A DNA stretch of 64,000 nt, from positions 2,097,001 through 2,161,000 of the forward strand of contig NZ_CP061080.1 of NCBI RefSeq assembly GCF_014495845.1, written 5' to 3'. Of the stretch, positions 24,500 to 32,663 are shown piece after piece; the first letter of the stretch is position 1; every line of letters starts with the position of its first letter. A program made the translations under genes and the position numbers. The DNA is from Aquibium microcysteis (GTDB taxonomy: Bacteria > Pseudomonadota > Alphaproteobacteria > Rhizobiales > Rhizobiaceae). Under the pieces are notes generated by a model. It had not been told where the DNA came from, ran no database searches, and worked only from the letters and a program-made list of their open reading frames with translations.

Positions 24500-25291
24500 T
24501 CAGGCGAGCCAGTCGTCCAGCCGCAGCGCGCGCACGTCCTTCAGCAGTTCGACGAAGCCGGCCGCCTGGTGCGCGGCGGTCGCGCGGCCCTTCTCCGCCG
24601 TCGCGATCGAGGCGTCCCCCGCCACGCCGGCGGGATTGATGTCGCTCGCGATCCAGGCGAAGGCATGGGTTCCCTGCGGCTTCAGCAGCGCGAAGGCGGC
24701 ATCCGCATGGGAGGTCGCCGACGTGAAGTCGCGCGCCTCGTCCATGACCACGAGGTCCGGACGGAAATGCAGCATCAGCGACGTCTCGACGTCGCCGCCG
24801 TGGATGCCGAGCCGTTCCTCCTGCTCGGTGTACATCCCGGCCGGGCGCCCGAATCGCTGCCAACTGGTCTTCACCGCCAGCATCCGCGCCCTGACCCGAA
24901 GTTCCCTGGCCACGATGCCCATGATCTCCTCATTTCCGCCGTGGGAATTGAGGAACACGATCTTGCGGACGCCGGCGCGCGCCACCGACAGGCCGAGTTC
25001 CGTCCACGCCTCGATCAGGAGCGGTGCCGGCAGCGTCAGCGTGCCGGGCGCGTGGAGGTGCTCGTTGGACTTGCCAACCGCCTGGATCGGCAGGAAGCGG
25101 ACGTCGAGATCCTCGGGCACGAGCGGCAGCACGGTCTGGATCATGCCCTGCATGATCGTGGTGTCGGTGGAGACCGGCAGATGCGGTCCGTGCTGCTCGA
25201 TCGCCGCCACAGGAACGACGGCGATTACCGCCTCCGGATTCAGGTCTTCGAAATCGATCGTGCGATGGTCACCCCACCAGAGTCTGCGCAT
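24500..25291 (-). CDS. Creatininase-family amidohydrolase
   Basis: A 263-residue protein of the creatininase/creatinine amidohydrolase fold. Metal ligand blocks are present: VPVAAIEQHGPHLPVSTDT near residues 27-45 (Glu, His, Asp), FLNSHGGNEEIMGIVARELR near 113-132 (His, Glu) and GIHGGDVETSLML near 163-175 (His, Glu). Family members act on creatinine, formylamino-pyrimidine intermediates or lactam/lactone sugars. The start ATG at 25291 opens MRRLWWGDHRTIDFEDLNPE. It lies upstream of the peptide-type importer on the same strand and divergent from the NMT1-type importer. Its true substrate is unknown; an amide taken up by a neighbouring importer is a fair guess. Confidence 0.88.
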   Translation of the reverse strand: MRRLWWGDHRTIDFEDLNPEAVIAVVPVAAIEQHGPHLPVSTDTTIMQGMIQTVLPLVPEDLDVRFLPIQAVGKSNEHLHAPGTLTLPAPLLIEAWTELGLSVARAGVRKIVFLNSHGGNEEIMGIVARELRVRARMLAVKTSWQRFGRPAGMYTEQEERLGIHGGDVETSLMLHFRPDLVVMDEARDFTSATSHADAAFALLKPQGTHAFAWIASDINPAGVAGDASIATAEKGRATAAHQAAGFVELLKDVRALRLDDWLA

Positions 25292-25595
25292 CCTCGTGCC
25301 CCATGCTCGTCGCCGCAGCCGCGCGGCCTCGCCGAACACCTAGGACAGTGCGGCGAACCGCATCAAGACATGCGCGCCGCGAATGCGCATGCGCCGGGCG
25401 GAACGATGGACTCGTGGCGGAAAAATGGGCAGGTTGCGCAAGGTGTCGGCAGCGTTCGCACATGGTGATCCAGACGCCGCCGCCCGGACGTATCCCGGCC
25501 GGCGATCGCACCGGTGGCATGCGTCTTGCGTCGCCCGTCCATTGGTAACACAGCGCCCGCGCCAGCCGTGGCGGGCCAAGCACAGGGGTCGTGTC
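25292..25595. other. Divergent intergenic region
   Basis: 304 bp between the creatininase-type gene (minus) and the binding-protein gene (plus), so promoters for both should be here. I see the palindrome GCGCATGCGC near 25384-25394 but no TPP-riboswitch core, no RutR-like site and no other element I can name. Confidence 0.5.
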
Positions 25596-26600
25596 ATGAC
25601 GTCAGGAATCCGCATCGCAGCCGCCTCCGCCTTGCTCGCATCGGTCTCGCCCTTCGCCGCGCACGCCGCCGACAAGGTCGTCTTCGCCACCAACTGGCTC
25701 GCCCAGGCCGAGCATGGCGGCTACTACCAGGCCGTCGCCGACGGCACCTATGCCGCCTGCGGTCTCGACGTCGAGATCATGCAGGGCGGCCCGCAGGTGT
25801 CCGGCCGGCCGCTCCTGCTCGCCGGCAAGATCGACTTCTACATGGGCGGCAACATGCTGCAGGCCTTCTCGGCGGTGGAGCAGAACATCCCGCTGCGCGT
25901 CGTGGCCGCCTCCTTCCAGAAGGAGCCGCAGGTGCTGATGAGCCACCCCGGCCAGGGCCTCGACACCTGGGAGGATCTGAAGAAGGCCGAGCAGTACATC
26001 CTCGGCGACGAGGGCTTTCAGAGCTATTTCCAGTGGATGATCACCGACTTCGGCTTCGATGCCTCAAAGCGGGTGCCCTACACCTTCAACCCCGCCCCCT
26101 TCATCGCCAACCCGAAGTCGGTGCAGCAGGGCTACGTCACGTCCGAGCCCTATGCGGTGGAGCGCGAGGCGGGCTTCAAGCCGAACCTCTTCCTGCTCGC
26201 CGACTACGGCTTCGAGACCTATGCCACCACCATCGAGACGATGCAGAAGACGATCGACGAGCGGCCGCAGGTCGTCCAGTGCTTCGTCGATGGTTCGGCC
26301 AAGGGCTGGTACAACTATCTCTACGGCGACAACGCCGCCGCCAACGAGGCGATCAAGAAGGACAATCCGGACATGACGGACGACCAGATCGCCTTCTCGA
26401 TCGCCACCATGAAGGAGTTCGGCATCGTCGATTCCGGCGACACCGAGACCAAGGGCATCGGCGCCATGACCGACGAGCGCATCGCCGGCTTCTATGCCTC
26501 CATGGTGAAGGCCAAGGTCGTCGCCGACGGGCTCGACATCAAGAAGTCCTACACGCTCGACTTCGTCAACAAGGGCGTCGGCCTCGACCTGAAGAAGTGA
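25596..26600 (+). CDS. ABC transporter substrate-binding protein, NMT1/THI5-like
   Basis: A 334-residue periplasmic protein with signal peptide MTSGIRIAAASALLASVSPF (cleavage after AAHA, ~25). The mature NMT1/SsuA-like fold begins DKVVFATNWLAQAEHGGYYQ, the pattern seen in proteins binding hydroxymethylpyrimidine, riboflavin-type or other heterocycles, then ADGTYAACGLDVEIMQGGPQ and FYMGGNMLQAFSAVEQN. Its stop overlaps the GTG start of the ATPase (GTGA). With a cytosine deaminase-like gene in the same run, a pyrimidine base is the likely ligand (inference). Confidence 0.9.
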   Translation: MTSGIRIAAASALLASVSPFAAHAADKVVFATNWLAQAEHGGYYQAVADGTYAACGLDVEIMQGGPQVSGRPLLLAGKIDFYMGGNMLQAFSAVEQNIPLRVVAASFQKEPQVLMSHPGQGLDTWEDLKKAEQYILGDEGFQSYFQWMITDFGFDASKRVPYTFNPAPFIANPKSVQQGYVTSEPYAVEREAGFKPNLFLLADYGFETYATTIETMQKTIDERPQVVQCFVDGSAKGWYNYLYGDNAAANEAIKKDNPDMTDDQIAFSIATMKEFGIVDSGDTETKGIGAMTDERIAGFYASMVKAKVVADGLDIKKSYTLDFVNKGVGLDLKK

Positions 26601-27493
26601 TCCCCGCCGGGACCGTCAGCCACGTCCCTCCGGCCGCGGTGCCGGAGGGCAAATTCCCAGGGACCGAGCCGGACGTGCTTGCCTTCCAGACGTCGACCGA
26701 ACGATCCGCGACGGGTGCGCCGCTGCTGTCGCTGCGCGGTGTGGGCAAGGCGTTCTCGAACGGCGTGACGGCGCTGTCGGGTGTCGACATGACCATACGC
26801 CGGGGCGACTTCGTCAGCCTGCTCGGCCCGTCCGGCTGCGGCAAGTCGACGGCGCTGCGGATCGTCGCCGGGCTCTCGTCGGCCACGACGGGAACGCTCG
26901 ACTGGCACGGCGAGCCGATCGGCCAGCGCGACCTCGGCTTCGTCTTCCAGGAGCCGACGCTGATGCCCTGGGCCTCGGTCTTCGACAATGTCTGGCTGCC
27001 ACTGCGGCTGCGCGGCGTCTCGCGCACCGATGCCGCGCCGCAGATCGCCGAGATGCTGGAACGCGTCCACCTGACCGGCTTCGAGCAGGCGGTGCCGCGC
27101 GAACTCTCGGGCGGCATGAAGATGCGCGTCTCGATCGCCCGCAGCCTGGTGACGCGGCCGAAGCTCCTGCTCATGGACGAGCCCTTCGCCGCACTCGACG
27201 AGATCACCCGCTTCAAGCTCAACGACGACATCCTCGACCTCTGGCGCGACCGCGGCCTGACCATCGTCTTCGTCACCCATTCCGTCTTCGAGAGCGTGTT
27301 CCTGTCGAACCGCATCGTCGTCATGGCCGCCCGGCCCGGCCGCGTGCATGGCGAGCTGATGGTCGACGCTCCCTACCCGCGCGACGAGCGCTTCCGGACC
27401 TCGGCCGACTACGCGGCGTTGTGCCGCGAGGCCTCCGAGGCGCTGCTCGGCGCCATCAATGCCTCGCACGCTTCGTCGCGGGGGCGTGCATGA
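26597..27493 (+). CDS. ABC transporter ATP-binding protein
   Basis: A 298-residue ATPase of the SsuB/TauB/ThiZ group. The start is taken as the GTG at 26597 overlapping the upstream TGA, giving VIPAGTVSH; a later start before LLSLRGVGKAF is possible because the first ~40 residues are not domain-like. Walker A is LLGPSGCGKST near residue 75, with VFQEPTLMPW, signature LSGGMKMR and Walker B LLLMDEPFAALDEITR. The signature has MKMR where MQQR is usual, a tolerated variant. Stop and next start overlap (ATGA). Confidence 0.9.
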   Translation: MIPAGTVSHVPPAAVPEGKFPGTEPDVLAFQTSTERSATGAPLLSLRGVGKAFSNGVTALSGVDMTIRRGDFVSLLGPSGCGKSTALRIVAGLSSATTGTLDWHGEPIGQRDLGFVFQEPTLMPWASVFDNVWLPLRLRGVSRTDAAPQIAEMLERVHLTGFEQAVPRELSGGMKMRVSIARSLVTRPKLLLMDEPFAALDEITRFKLNDDILDLWRDRGLTIVFVTHSVFESVFLSNRIVVMAARPGRVHGELMVDAPYPRDERFRTSADYAALCREASEALLGAINASHASSRGRA

Positions 27494-28344
27494 CCGCGAT
27501 CGACCAGACCGGATCCGTCGGCGTCGATGCCGAGGAAACGCGCCGCGCCCGGCGCGAGCGCGCCGAGCGCATCGGCCGGTGGCTGCTGCCGCTCACCATC
27601 ATGAGCCTGGCGGTGCTGGCCTGGGATCGCATCTGCGTCTGGAACGAGATCCCGCACTACATCCTGCCGCGTCCCGGCGTGGTGCTGCAGGCGCTGGTGA
27701 CCGACGCCCCGCTGCTGTTCTCCTCGCTGCTGGTGACGCTCAGGATCACCTTCCTCGGGCTGGCGCTCGCCGTCGTCGGCGGCGTCGGGCTGGCGGTGCT
27801 GTTCGCGCAGTCGAAATGGGTGGAGATGTCGTTCTTCCCCTTCGCCGTGGTGCTGCAGGTGACGCCGATCGTGGCGATCTTCCCGCTGATCAACATCTAT
27901 GTCGACAACCAGACGGCCAAGCTGCTGCTCTGCGCCTGGATCGTCGCCTTCTTCCCGATCCTGTCGAACACGACGCTGGGGCTGAACTCCGCCGACCGTA
28001 ACCTGCGCGACCTCTTCGCGCTCAACGGCGCGACGCGCTGGCAGGAACTGCGGCTGCTCCGGCTGCCCGCCGCGATGCCCTATTTCCTCGGCGGGCTGAA
28101 GATCGCCGGCGGTCTGGCGCTGATCGGCGCGGTGGTGGCGGAGTTCGTGGCCGGTGCCGCCGGCCAGTCCTCCGGCCTCGCCTCGCGCATCATCGAAGCC
28201 GGCTACCGCCTCAATGCGCCGCGGCTCTTCGCGGCGCTGATCCTGATCTCGGCCACCGGCATCGTCATCTTCCTCGTGCTGTCCCTCGTCTCGCACCTGA
28301 TGCTGCGGCGCTGGCACGAGAGCGCCCTGAAGCAGGAGCGGTGA
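27490..28344 (+). CDS. ABC transporter permease
   Basis: A 284-residue permease with about six membrane segments, the first at LLPLTIMSLAVLAWDRICVW near residues 36-55. The coupling loop is FALNGATRWQELRLLRLPAA near 175-195. It completes the NMT1-type importer (binding protein 25596, ATPase 26597), all overlapping by 4 bp, so one transcript and balanced translation are expected. An in-frame extension upstream to 27421 overlaps the ATPase heavily and is rejected. Confidence 0.9.
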   Translation: MTAIDQTGSVGVDAEETRRARRERAERIGRWLLPLTIMSLAVLAWDRICVWNEIPHYILPRPGVVLQALVTDAPLLFSSLLVTLRITFLGLALAVVGGVGLAVLFAQSKWVEMSFFPFAVVLQVTPIVAIFPLINIYVDNQTAKLLLCAWIVAFFPILSNTTLGLNSADRNLRDLFALNGATRWQELRLLRLPAAMPYFLGGLKIAGGLALIGAVVAEFVAGAAGQSSGLASRIIEAGYRLNAPRLFAALILISATGIVIFLVLSLVSHLMLRRWHESALKQER

Positions 28345-28436
28345 TGGGGAAGGCGCGCGACATCCTCGGCAGCGTGGTGGCAGGCGGCAACTCCTTCGGA
28401 CCGTGTCGCGGGTCCCTCAGACCGTATCGCGGCAAT

Positions 28437-28469
28437 ACCCCCACCCCTCACCCTGCCGGGGCGGGGGTA
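28437..28469 (+). repeat. Short variant of repeat family U
   Basis: ACCCCCACCCCTCACCCTGC followed by CGGGGCGGGGGTA: the left part matches family U and the right part closes a short palindrome. It lies between the permease and the amidohydrolase, ending 20 bp before the latter's ATG. Confidence 0.65.
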
Positions 28470-28489
28470 CTCTCCTGGTGAAAGTTGCG

Positions 28490-29803
28490 ATGACTGAGCT
28501 CGATCTCCCCTCCTCCGGCTGGTACGTTCTCGCCAATGCCCGGGTGCATGCCTCGCTGACCGCCGCGCCGATCGGCCCGGCCGACGCCGACGGCTTCGTC
28601 CTCGCCGACATCGCCGTCGCCGACGGTGCGATCTCGGGCATTGCGCCGAAGACGGAGGGACGGCCCGTTCCGCCGCGCAGCGTCGACCTCGCCGGCCGGA
28701 TCGTCATGACCTGCTTCGTCGATTGCCACACCCATCTCGACAAGGGTCACATCTGGCCGCGCCGCTCGAACCCCGACGGCTCCTTCCCCGGCGCGCTTCA
28801 GGCAGTGGGCGCCGACCGGGAGGCCAACTGGTCGGCGGCGGACGTCGAGGCCCGCATGGAGTTCGGGCTGAAGAGCGCATTCGCGCACGGAACCAAGGCG
28901 ATACGCACGCATCTTGATTCGATCCATCCGCAGGAGACCATCTCGTGGCCGGTGTTCCAGGCGCTGCGGGAGCGCTGGGCCGGCCGCATCGAGCTGCAGG
29001 CGGCGAGCCTGATCGGCATCGACGGCGTGCGTGACGGCGCCTTCTTCGCCGCGCTGGCCGACCGTGTCGCCGAGGCGCGCGGCATCCTCGGCGCGGTCAC
29101 CTACATGGTGCCCGATCTCGGCGACCTGCTCGACACCGTCTTCCGTGCCGCGATCGACCGCGGCCTCGACCTCGATTTCCACGCCGACGAGACCGACGAC
29201 GTCGCCGCGGTCTCGCTGAAGCGGATCGCCGAGAAGGCGATCGAGCACCGCTTCGAGGGCAAAATCCTCGTCGGCCACTGCTGTTCGCTCGCCCGCCAGG
29301 CCGACGACGACGTGCTCGACACGCTGGACAAGGTGGCACGCGCCGGCCTCGCGGTCGTGTCGCTGCCGATGTGCAACATGTATCTCCAGGACCGGCGCCA
29401 CGACGGCACGACGCCGCGCTGGCGCGGCGTGACGCTGCTGCACGAGATGAAGGCGCGCGGCATCCCGGTCGCGGTGGCCTCCGACAACACCCGCGATCCC
29501 TTCTACGCCTATGGCGACCTCGACATGCTGGAGGTCTACCGCATGGCCACCCGCACCCTCCATTTCGACCATCCGGTGGCCGACTGGCCGCAGACGGTCG
29601 CCGCGACGCCGGGCGACGTGATGCGGCTGGAGGGGACCGGCCGCATTGCCGTCGGCGCGCCGGCGGATCTCGTGATCTTCAGGGGCCGCTCCTGGACCGA
29701 ACTCCTGTCGCGCCCCGAGAGCGACCGCATCGTGCTGCGCAACGGCGCCCGCAGCGACGCCACCTTGCCCGACTACGCCGAACTCGACCCGATCCTGAGG
29801 TGA
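28490..29803 (+). CDS. Cytosine deaminase-like amidohydrolase
   Basis: A 437-residue metal-dependent hydrolase of the CodA/AtzC group, expected to deaminate cytosine or a related base. Metal-site blocks: CFVDCHTHLDKGHIWPRR near residues 75-92 (HxH), THLDSIHP near 139-146, LDFHADETDD near 223-232, VGHCCSLA near 256-263 and VASDNTRDPFYAYGDLDMLE near 325-344, with the Asp of SDNTRDP matching CodA. ATG at 28490 starts MTELDLPSSGWYVLANARVH; a GTG 12 bp upstream is possible. Uracil made here would enter the pyd route. A family-U variant repeat sits in its leader. Confidence 0.88.
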   Translation: MTELDLPSSGWYVLANARVHASLTAAPIGPADADGFVLADIAVADGAISGIAPKTEGRPVPPRSVDLAGRIVMTCFVDCHTHLDKGHIWPRRSNPDGSFPGALQAVGADREANWSAADVEARMEFGLKSAFAHGTKAIRTHLDSIHPQETISWPVFQALRERWAGRIELQAASLIGIDGVRDGAFFAALADRVAEARGILGAVTYMVPDLGDLLDTVFRAAIDRGLDLDFHADETDDVAAVSLKRIAEKAIEHRFEGKILVGHCCSLARQADDDVLDTLDKVARAGLAVVSLPMCNMYLQDRRHDGTTPRWRGVTLLHEMKARGIPVAVASDNTRDPFYAYGDLDMLEVYRMATRTLHFDHPVADWPQTVAATPGDVMRLEGTGRIAVGAPADLVIFRGRSWTELLSRPESDRIVLRNGARSDATLPDYAELDPILR

Positions 29804-29807
29804 TTGC

Positions 29808-31211
29808 ATGGACATCGCAGCGCTGAGACGCGACATCGACGGCATCCGGATCGAGGACAACGCCGCCATCGTCAAACAGAAGAGCCGCGACTTCTACTGG
29901 TACTCGCCGATCCTGAAGAAGCAGCTCGACGACGTGACGGCCGACATCGTCGTGACGCCGAAGGACGAGGCGGAGGTCGTGCGGGTTCTCGCCGCCTGCT
30001 TCCGCCACGGCGTGCCGGTCACGCCGCGCGGCACCGGCACGGGCAATTACGGCCAGGCGATGCCGCTGTCGGGCGGCGTGCTGCTCAGCCTCGCGGAGAT
30101 GAACGACGTGCGGACGATCGCGCCGGGCCGCGTCGTCTGCGGTCCGGGCGCGGTGATGGCCGACATCGACCGGCAGACGCGCGCGCATTCCGGCCAGGAA
30201 CTGCGCATGCTGCCCTCGACCTTCCACACCGCCTCGATCGGCGGCTTCATCGCCGGGGGATCGGGCGGCATCGGCTCGATCAACTGGGGCGGCCTGCGCG
30301 ACTTCGGCAACATCATCCGCCTGCGGGTCGTGACCATGGAGGAGACGCCCCGTGTTCTGGACCTGACCGGCGAGGACCTGCACAAGGTCACCCACGCCTA
30401 CGGCACAAACGGCATCATCACCGAGGTGGAGATGCCGCTGACGGCGGCCTACGACTGGGTCGACGTGATCGTCGGCTTCGACGACTTCGTGGCGGCCGCG
30501 CGCTACGGCAACGCGCTCGCGCGCCAGGACGGGATCCTGACCAAGCTGATCTCGCCGATCGCCGCCCCCGCGCCCTTCGACTATTTCAAGCGCCACCAGA
30601 AATTCCTGCGCGAAGGCCAGAGCGTCTGCCTCGTGATGGTCGCCGCCCATGCGCTCGACGCCTTCCGCGCCTTCACCCGCAGGCAGGGCGCCGACATCGT
30701 CTTCGATGCCGCGACCGCGAGCCCGGAGGACGTGAAGGGCCTGCCGCCGGTGGCCGAGCTGTCGTGGAACCACACCACGCTGCGCGGCATCCGCATCGAC
30801 CCGGCGATCACCTATCTGCAGGTGCTCTACCCCTTCCCGAACCAGATCGAGCTGGTGGAGAAGGTGCACGCCCTGTTTCCCGACGAGGTGATCGGCCACC
30901 TTGAATTCGTCCGCTTCGACGGCGACGTCACCTGCTTCGGCCTGCCGATGGTGCGCTACACGACAGAGGAACGGCTGGACGAGATCATCCGCGTTCACGA
31001 GGAGACCGGTTGCCCGATCTTCAACCCGCACCGCGTGACGCTCGAGGAAGGCGGCATGAAGCAGACGGATGCCGTCCAGCTCGCCTTCAAGAAGGAGGCC
31101 GATCCGCGGGGCCTGCTCAACCCCGGCAAGATGATCGCCTGGGAGAGCCCCGATTTCGATTTCTCGACGTCGAAGCCGTTTCTGTTCAGGGGGTTGGAGC
31201 AGGTCGGGTGA
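29808..31211 (+). CDS. FAD-binding oxidoreductase (GlcD/VAO type)
   Basis: A 467-residue flavoprotein of the FAD_binding_4 family. The FAD domain shows TPRGTGTGNYGQAMPLSGGV near residues 68-87 and ASIGGFIAGGSGGIGSINWG near 143-162. The C-terminal cap ends GLLNPGKMIAW near 437-447, the usual FAD-linked oxidase end. No Fe-S motif is present. It starts 4 bp after the cytosine deaminase-like gene, so both belong to the importer operon. The family oxidises hydroxy acids, aldehydes or cyclic compounds; the substrate here is unknown but may be related to what the operon imports. Confidence 0.88.
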   Translation: MDIAALRRDIDGIRIEDNAAIVKQKSRDFYWYSPILKKQLDDVTADIVVTPKDEAEVVRVLAACFRHGVPVTPRGTGTGNYGQAMPLSGGVLLSLAEMNDVRTIAPGRVVCGPGAVMADIDRQTRAHSGQELRMLPSTFHTASIGGFIAGGSGGIGSINWGGLRDFGNIIRLRVVTMEETPRVLDLTGEDLHKVTHAYGTNGIITEVEMPLTAAYDWVDVIVGFDDFVAAARYGNALARQDGILTKLISPIAAPAPFDYFKRHQKFLREGQSVCLVMVAAHALDAFRAFTRRQGADIVFDAATASPEDVKGLPPVAELSWNHTTLRGIRIDPAITYLQVLYPFPNQIELVEKVHALFPDEVIGHLEFVRFDGDVTCFGLPMVRYTTEERLDEIIRVHEETGCPIFNPHRVTLEEGGMKQTDAVQLAFKKEADPRGLLNPGKMIAWESPDFDFSTSKPFLFRGLEQVG

Positions 31212-31246
31212 TGTCGGACGTCAGGAGACGCCGGCGCCTTGCGGCG

Positions 31247-31268
31247 CCCCCCTCTGGCCTGCCGGCCG
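31247..31268. repeat. Partial copy of repeat family V
   Basis: CCCCCCTCTGGCCTGCCGGC matches one end of the longer repeats at 38188-38235 and 38297-38343. It stands alone in the 106-bp gap before the reductase gene at 31318. Confidence 0.6.
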
Positions 31269-31317
31269 GGGCGCGCGACGGAGCGCGGTTTCCGCCCTTG
31301 ATGTGGCGATCCGCGCG

Positions 31318-31899
31318 ATGAACATCCTCCTCCTCCACGCCCATCCGGTCGAGACGAGCTTCAATGCCGCGCTGCACCGGCTGATCCTGGAGCGGCTGAC
31401 GGCGAAGGGGCACGTGGTCGACGACTGCGACCTCTATGCGGAGGATTTCGACCCGCGCCTCTCGCGGCAGGAGCGGCTCGACTACCACGATCCCGACCGG
31501 AGCATCGAACACGTGCGGCCCTATGTCGACCGGCTGCGCGCGGCGGATGCGCTGGTGCTGTGCTATCCGGTCTGGAACTACGGCTATCCGGCGATCCTGA
31601 AGGGCTTCTTCGACCGGGTGTTCCTCCCCGGCGTCTCGTTCCGCATCGTCGACGGCAGGGTCGAGGGCGCGCTGCACAACATCACGAAGGTGGCGGCGGT
31701 GACGAGCTATGGCGGCACGCGCTGGCGCGCGGTCCTGATTGGCGACCCGCCGCGCCGGCTGGTCAAGCGACTGCTCTGGGGCACCGTGAAGCCCGGCGCC
31801 CAGGTCGAGTACCTCGCCCATTACGACATGAACCGCTCGACGGACGCCTCGCGAAAGCGTTTCATGGACAAGGTATCCTCCGCCATGGATCGATTCTAG
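31318..31899 (+). CDS. NAD(P)H-dependent flavodoxin-fold reductase
   Basis: A 193-residue protein of the NQO1/KefF/MdaB flavodoxin-fold family. N-terminal MNILLLHAHPVETSFNAALH binds FMN or FAD, ADALVLCYPVWNYGYPAILK near residues 75-95 and FDRVFLPGVSF follow. ATG 31318 is used because it starts the beta-strand; five upstream codons are possible. It shows the usual quinone/nitro reductase features and is followed 9 bp later by a second, divergent paralogue. The electron acceptor is unknown. Confidence 0.85.
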   Translation: MNILLLHAHPVETSFNAALHRLILERLTAKGHVVDDCDLYAEDFDPRLSRQERLDYHDPDRSIEHVRPYVDRLRAADALVLCYPVWNYGYPAILKGFFDRVFLPGVSFRIVDGRVEGALHNITKVAAVTSYGGTRWRAVLIGDPPRRLVKRLLWGTVKPGAQVEYLAHYDMNRSTDASRKRFMDKVSSAMDRF

Positions 31900-31908
31900 A
31901 GCAGCGCC

Positions 31909-32496
31909 GTGCGTGTCCTCGTCGTCTACTGCCATCCCGTCCCCGAGAGCTTCTGCGCCGCAGTGCGCGACGAAACGCTGGCGGCGCTCGCCTCGGCGGG
32001 CCACGAGACCCGGCTGCTCGATCTCTACGCGATGGGCTTCGACCCCGTGATGGGAACCGACGAACGGCGCACCTACAACGACCACGCCCCGACGGACCCG
32101 GCGCTCCAGCCCCACATCGAGGCGCTGCGCTGGGCCGACGGCCTCGTCTTCGTCTACCCGACCTGGTGGTACGGCCTGCCGGCCATGATGAAGGGCTGGC
32201 TCGACCGGGTCTGGGCGATCGACATCGTCTTCCAGCTGCCGAAGGACGGCGGGCGCATCCGTCCGCTGATGACCCACATCCGCAAGGTGGCGGTGGTGAC
32301 GACCTGCGGCGCCTCCTTCCTGTGGTCGCACATGATGGGCCATCCCGGCCGCCGCACGGTGCTGCGCGGCATCCGCGCGCTGTGCGGCTGGCGCTGCCGG
32401 ACCCTGTTCCTGGCGCATTACCGCATGGACGCGTCGACGCCGGCCTCTCGATCGGCCTATCTCGCGAAAGTCCGCGCGCGGCTGTCCGCATTTTAG
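31909..32496 (+). CDS. NAD(P)H-dependent flavodoxin-fold reductase, second paralogue
   Basis: A 195-residue protein of the same family as its upstream neighbour: MRVLVVYCHPVPESFCAAVR, then ADGLVFVYPTWWYGLPAMMK and GWLDRVWAIDIVFQLP. The start is GTG at 31909; the AGAGCAGCG before it is a weak ribosome site, so translation may depend on coupling to the upstream gene. The pair likely arose by duplication but the two have clearly diverged, so different acceptors are possible. Confidence 0.87.
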   Translation: MRVLVVYCHPVPESFCAAVRDETLAALASAGHETRLLDLYAMGFDPVMGTDERRTYNDHAPTDPALQPHIEALRWADGLVFVYPTWWYGLPAMMKGWLDRVWAIDIVFQLPKDGGRIRPLMTHIRKVAVVTTCGASFLWSHMMGHPGRRTVLRGIRALCGWRCRTLFLAHYRMDASTPASRSAYLAKVRARLSAF

Positions 32497-32663
32497 GCGC
32501 AATCCGGGATTTCCCTGCCGCCGGGTCAACGCCGTCGCCACGAGGCGGCGGCCAAGGGCGGACGACCGAAGGCTTGCCGGCAAGTCGCGGAACTGTGGAA
32601 CACGTCACAGTCCCGCGGCGGGACCGGACCTAGGATCGGCAGACGGGCTTTGGAGGATTTCGG

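Noticed and set aside
25292..25595. TPP riboswitch upstream of the NMT1/THI5-like binding protein
   Set aside because: The family made me look for it, but the CTGAGA and ACCTGATC-type core sequences are not there.
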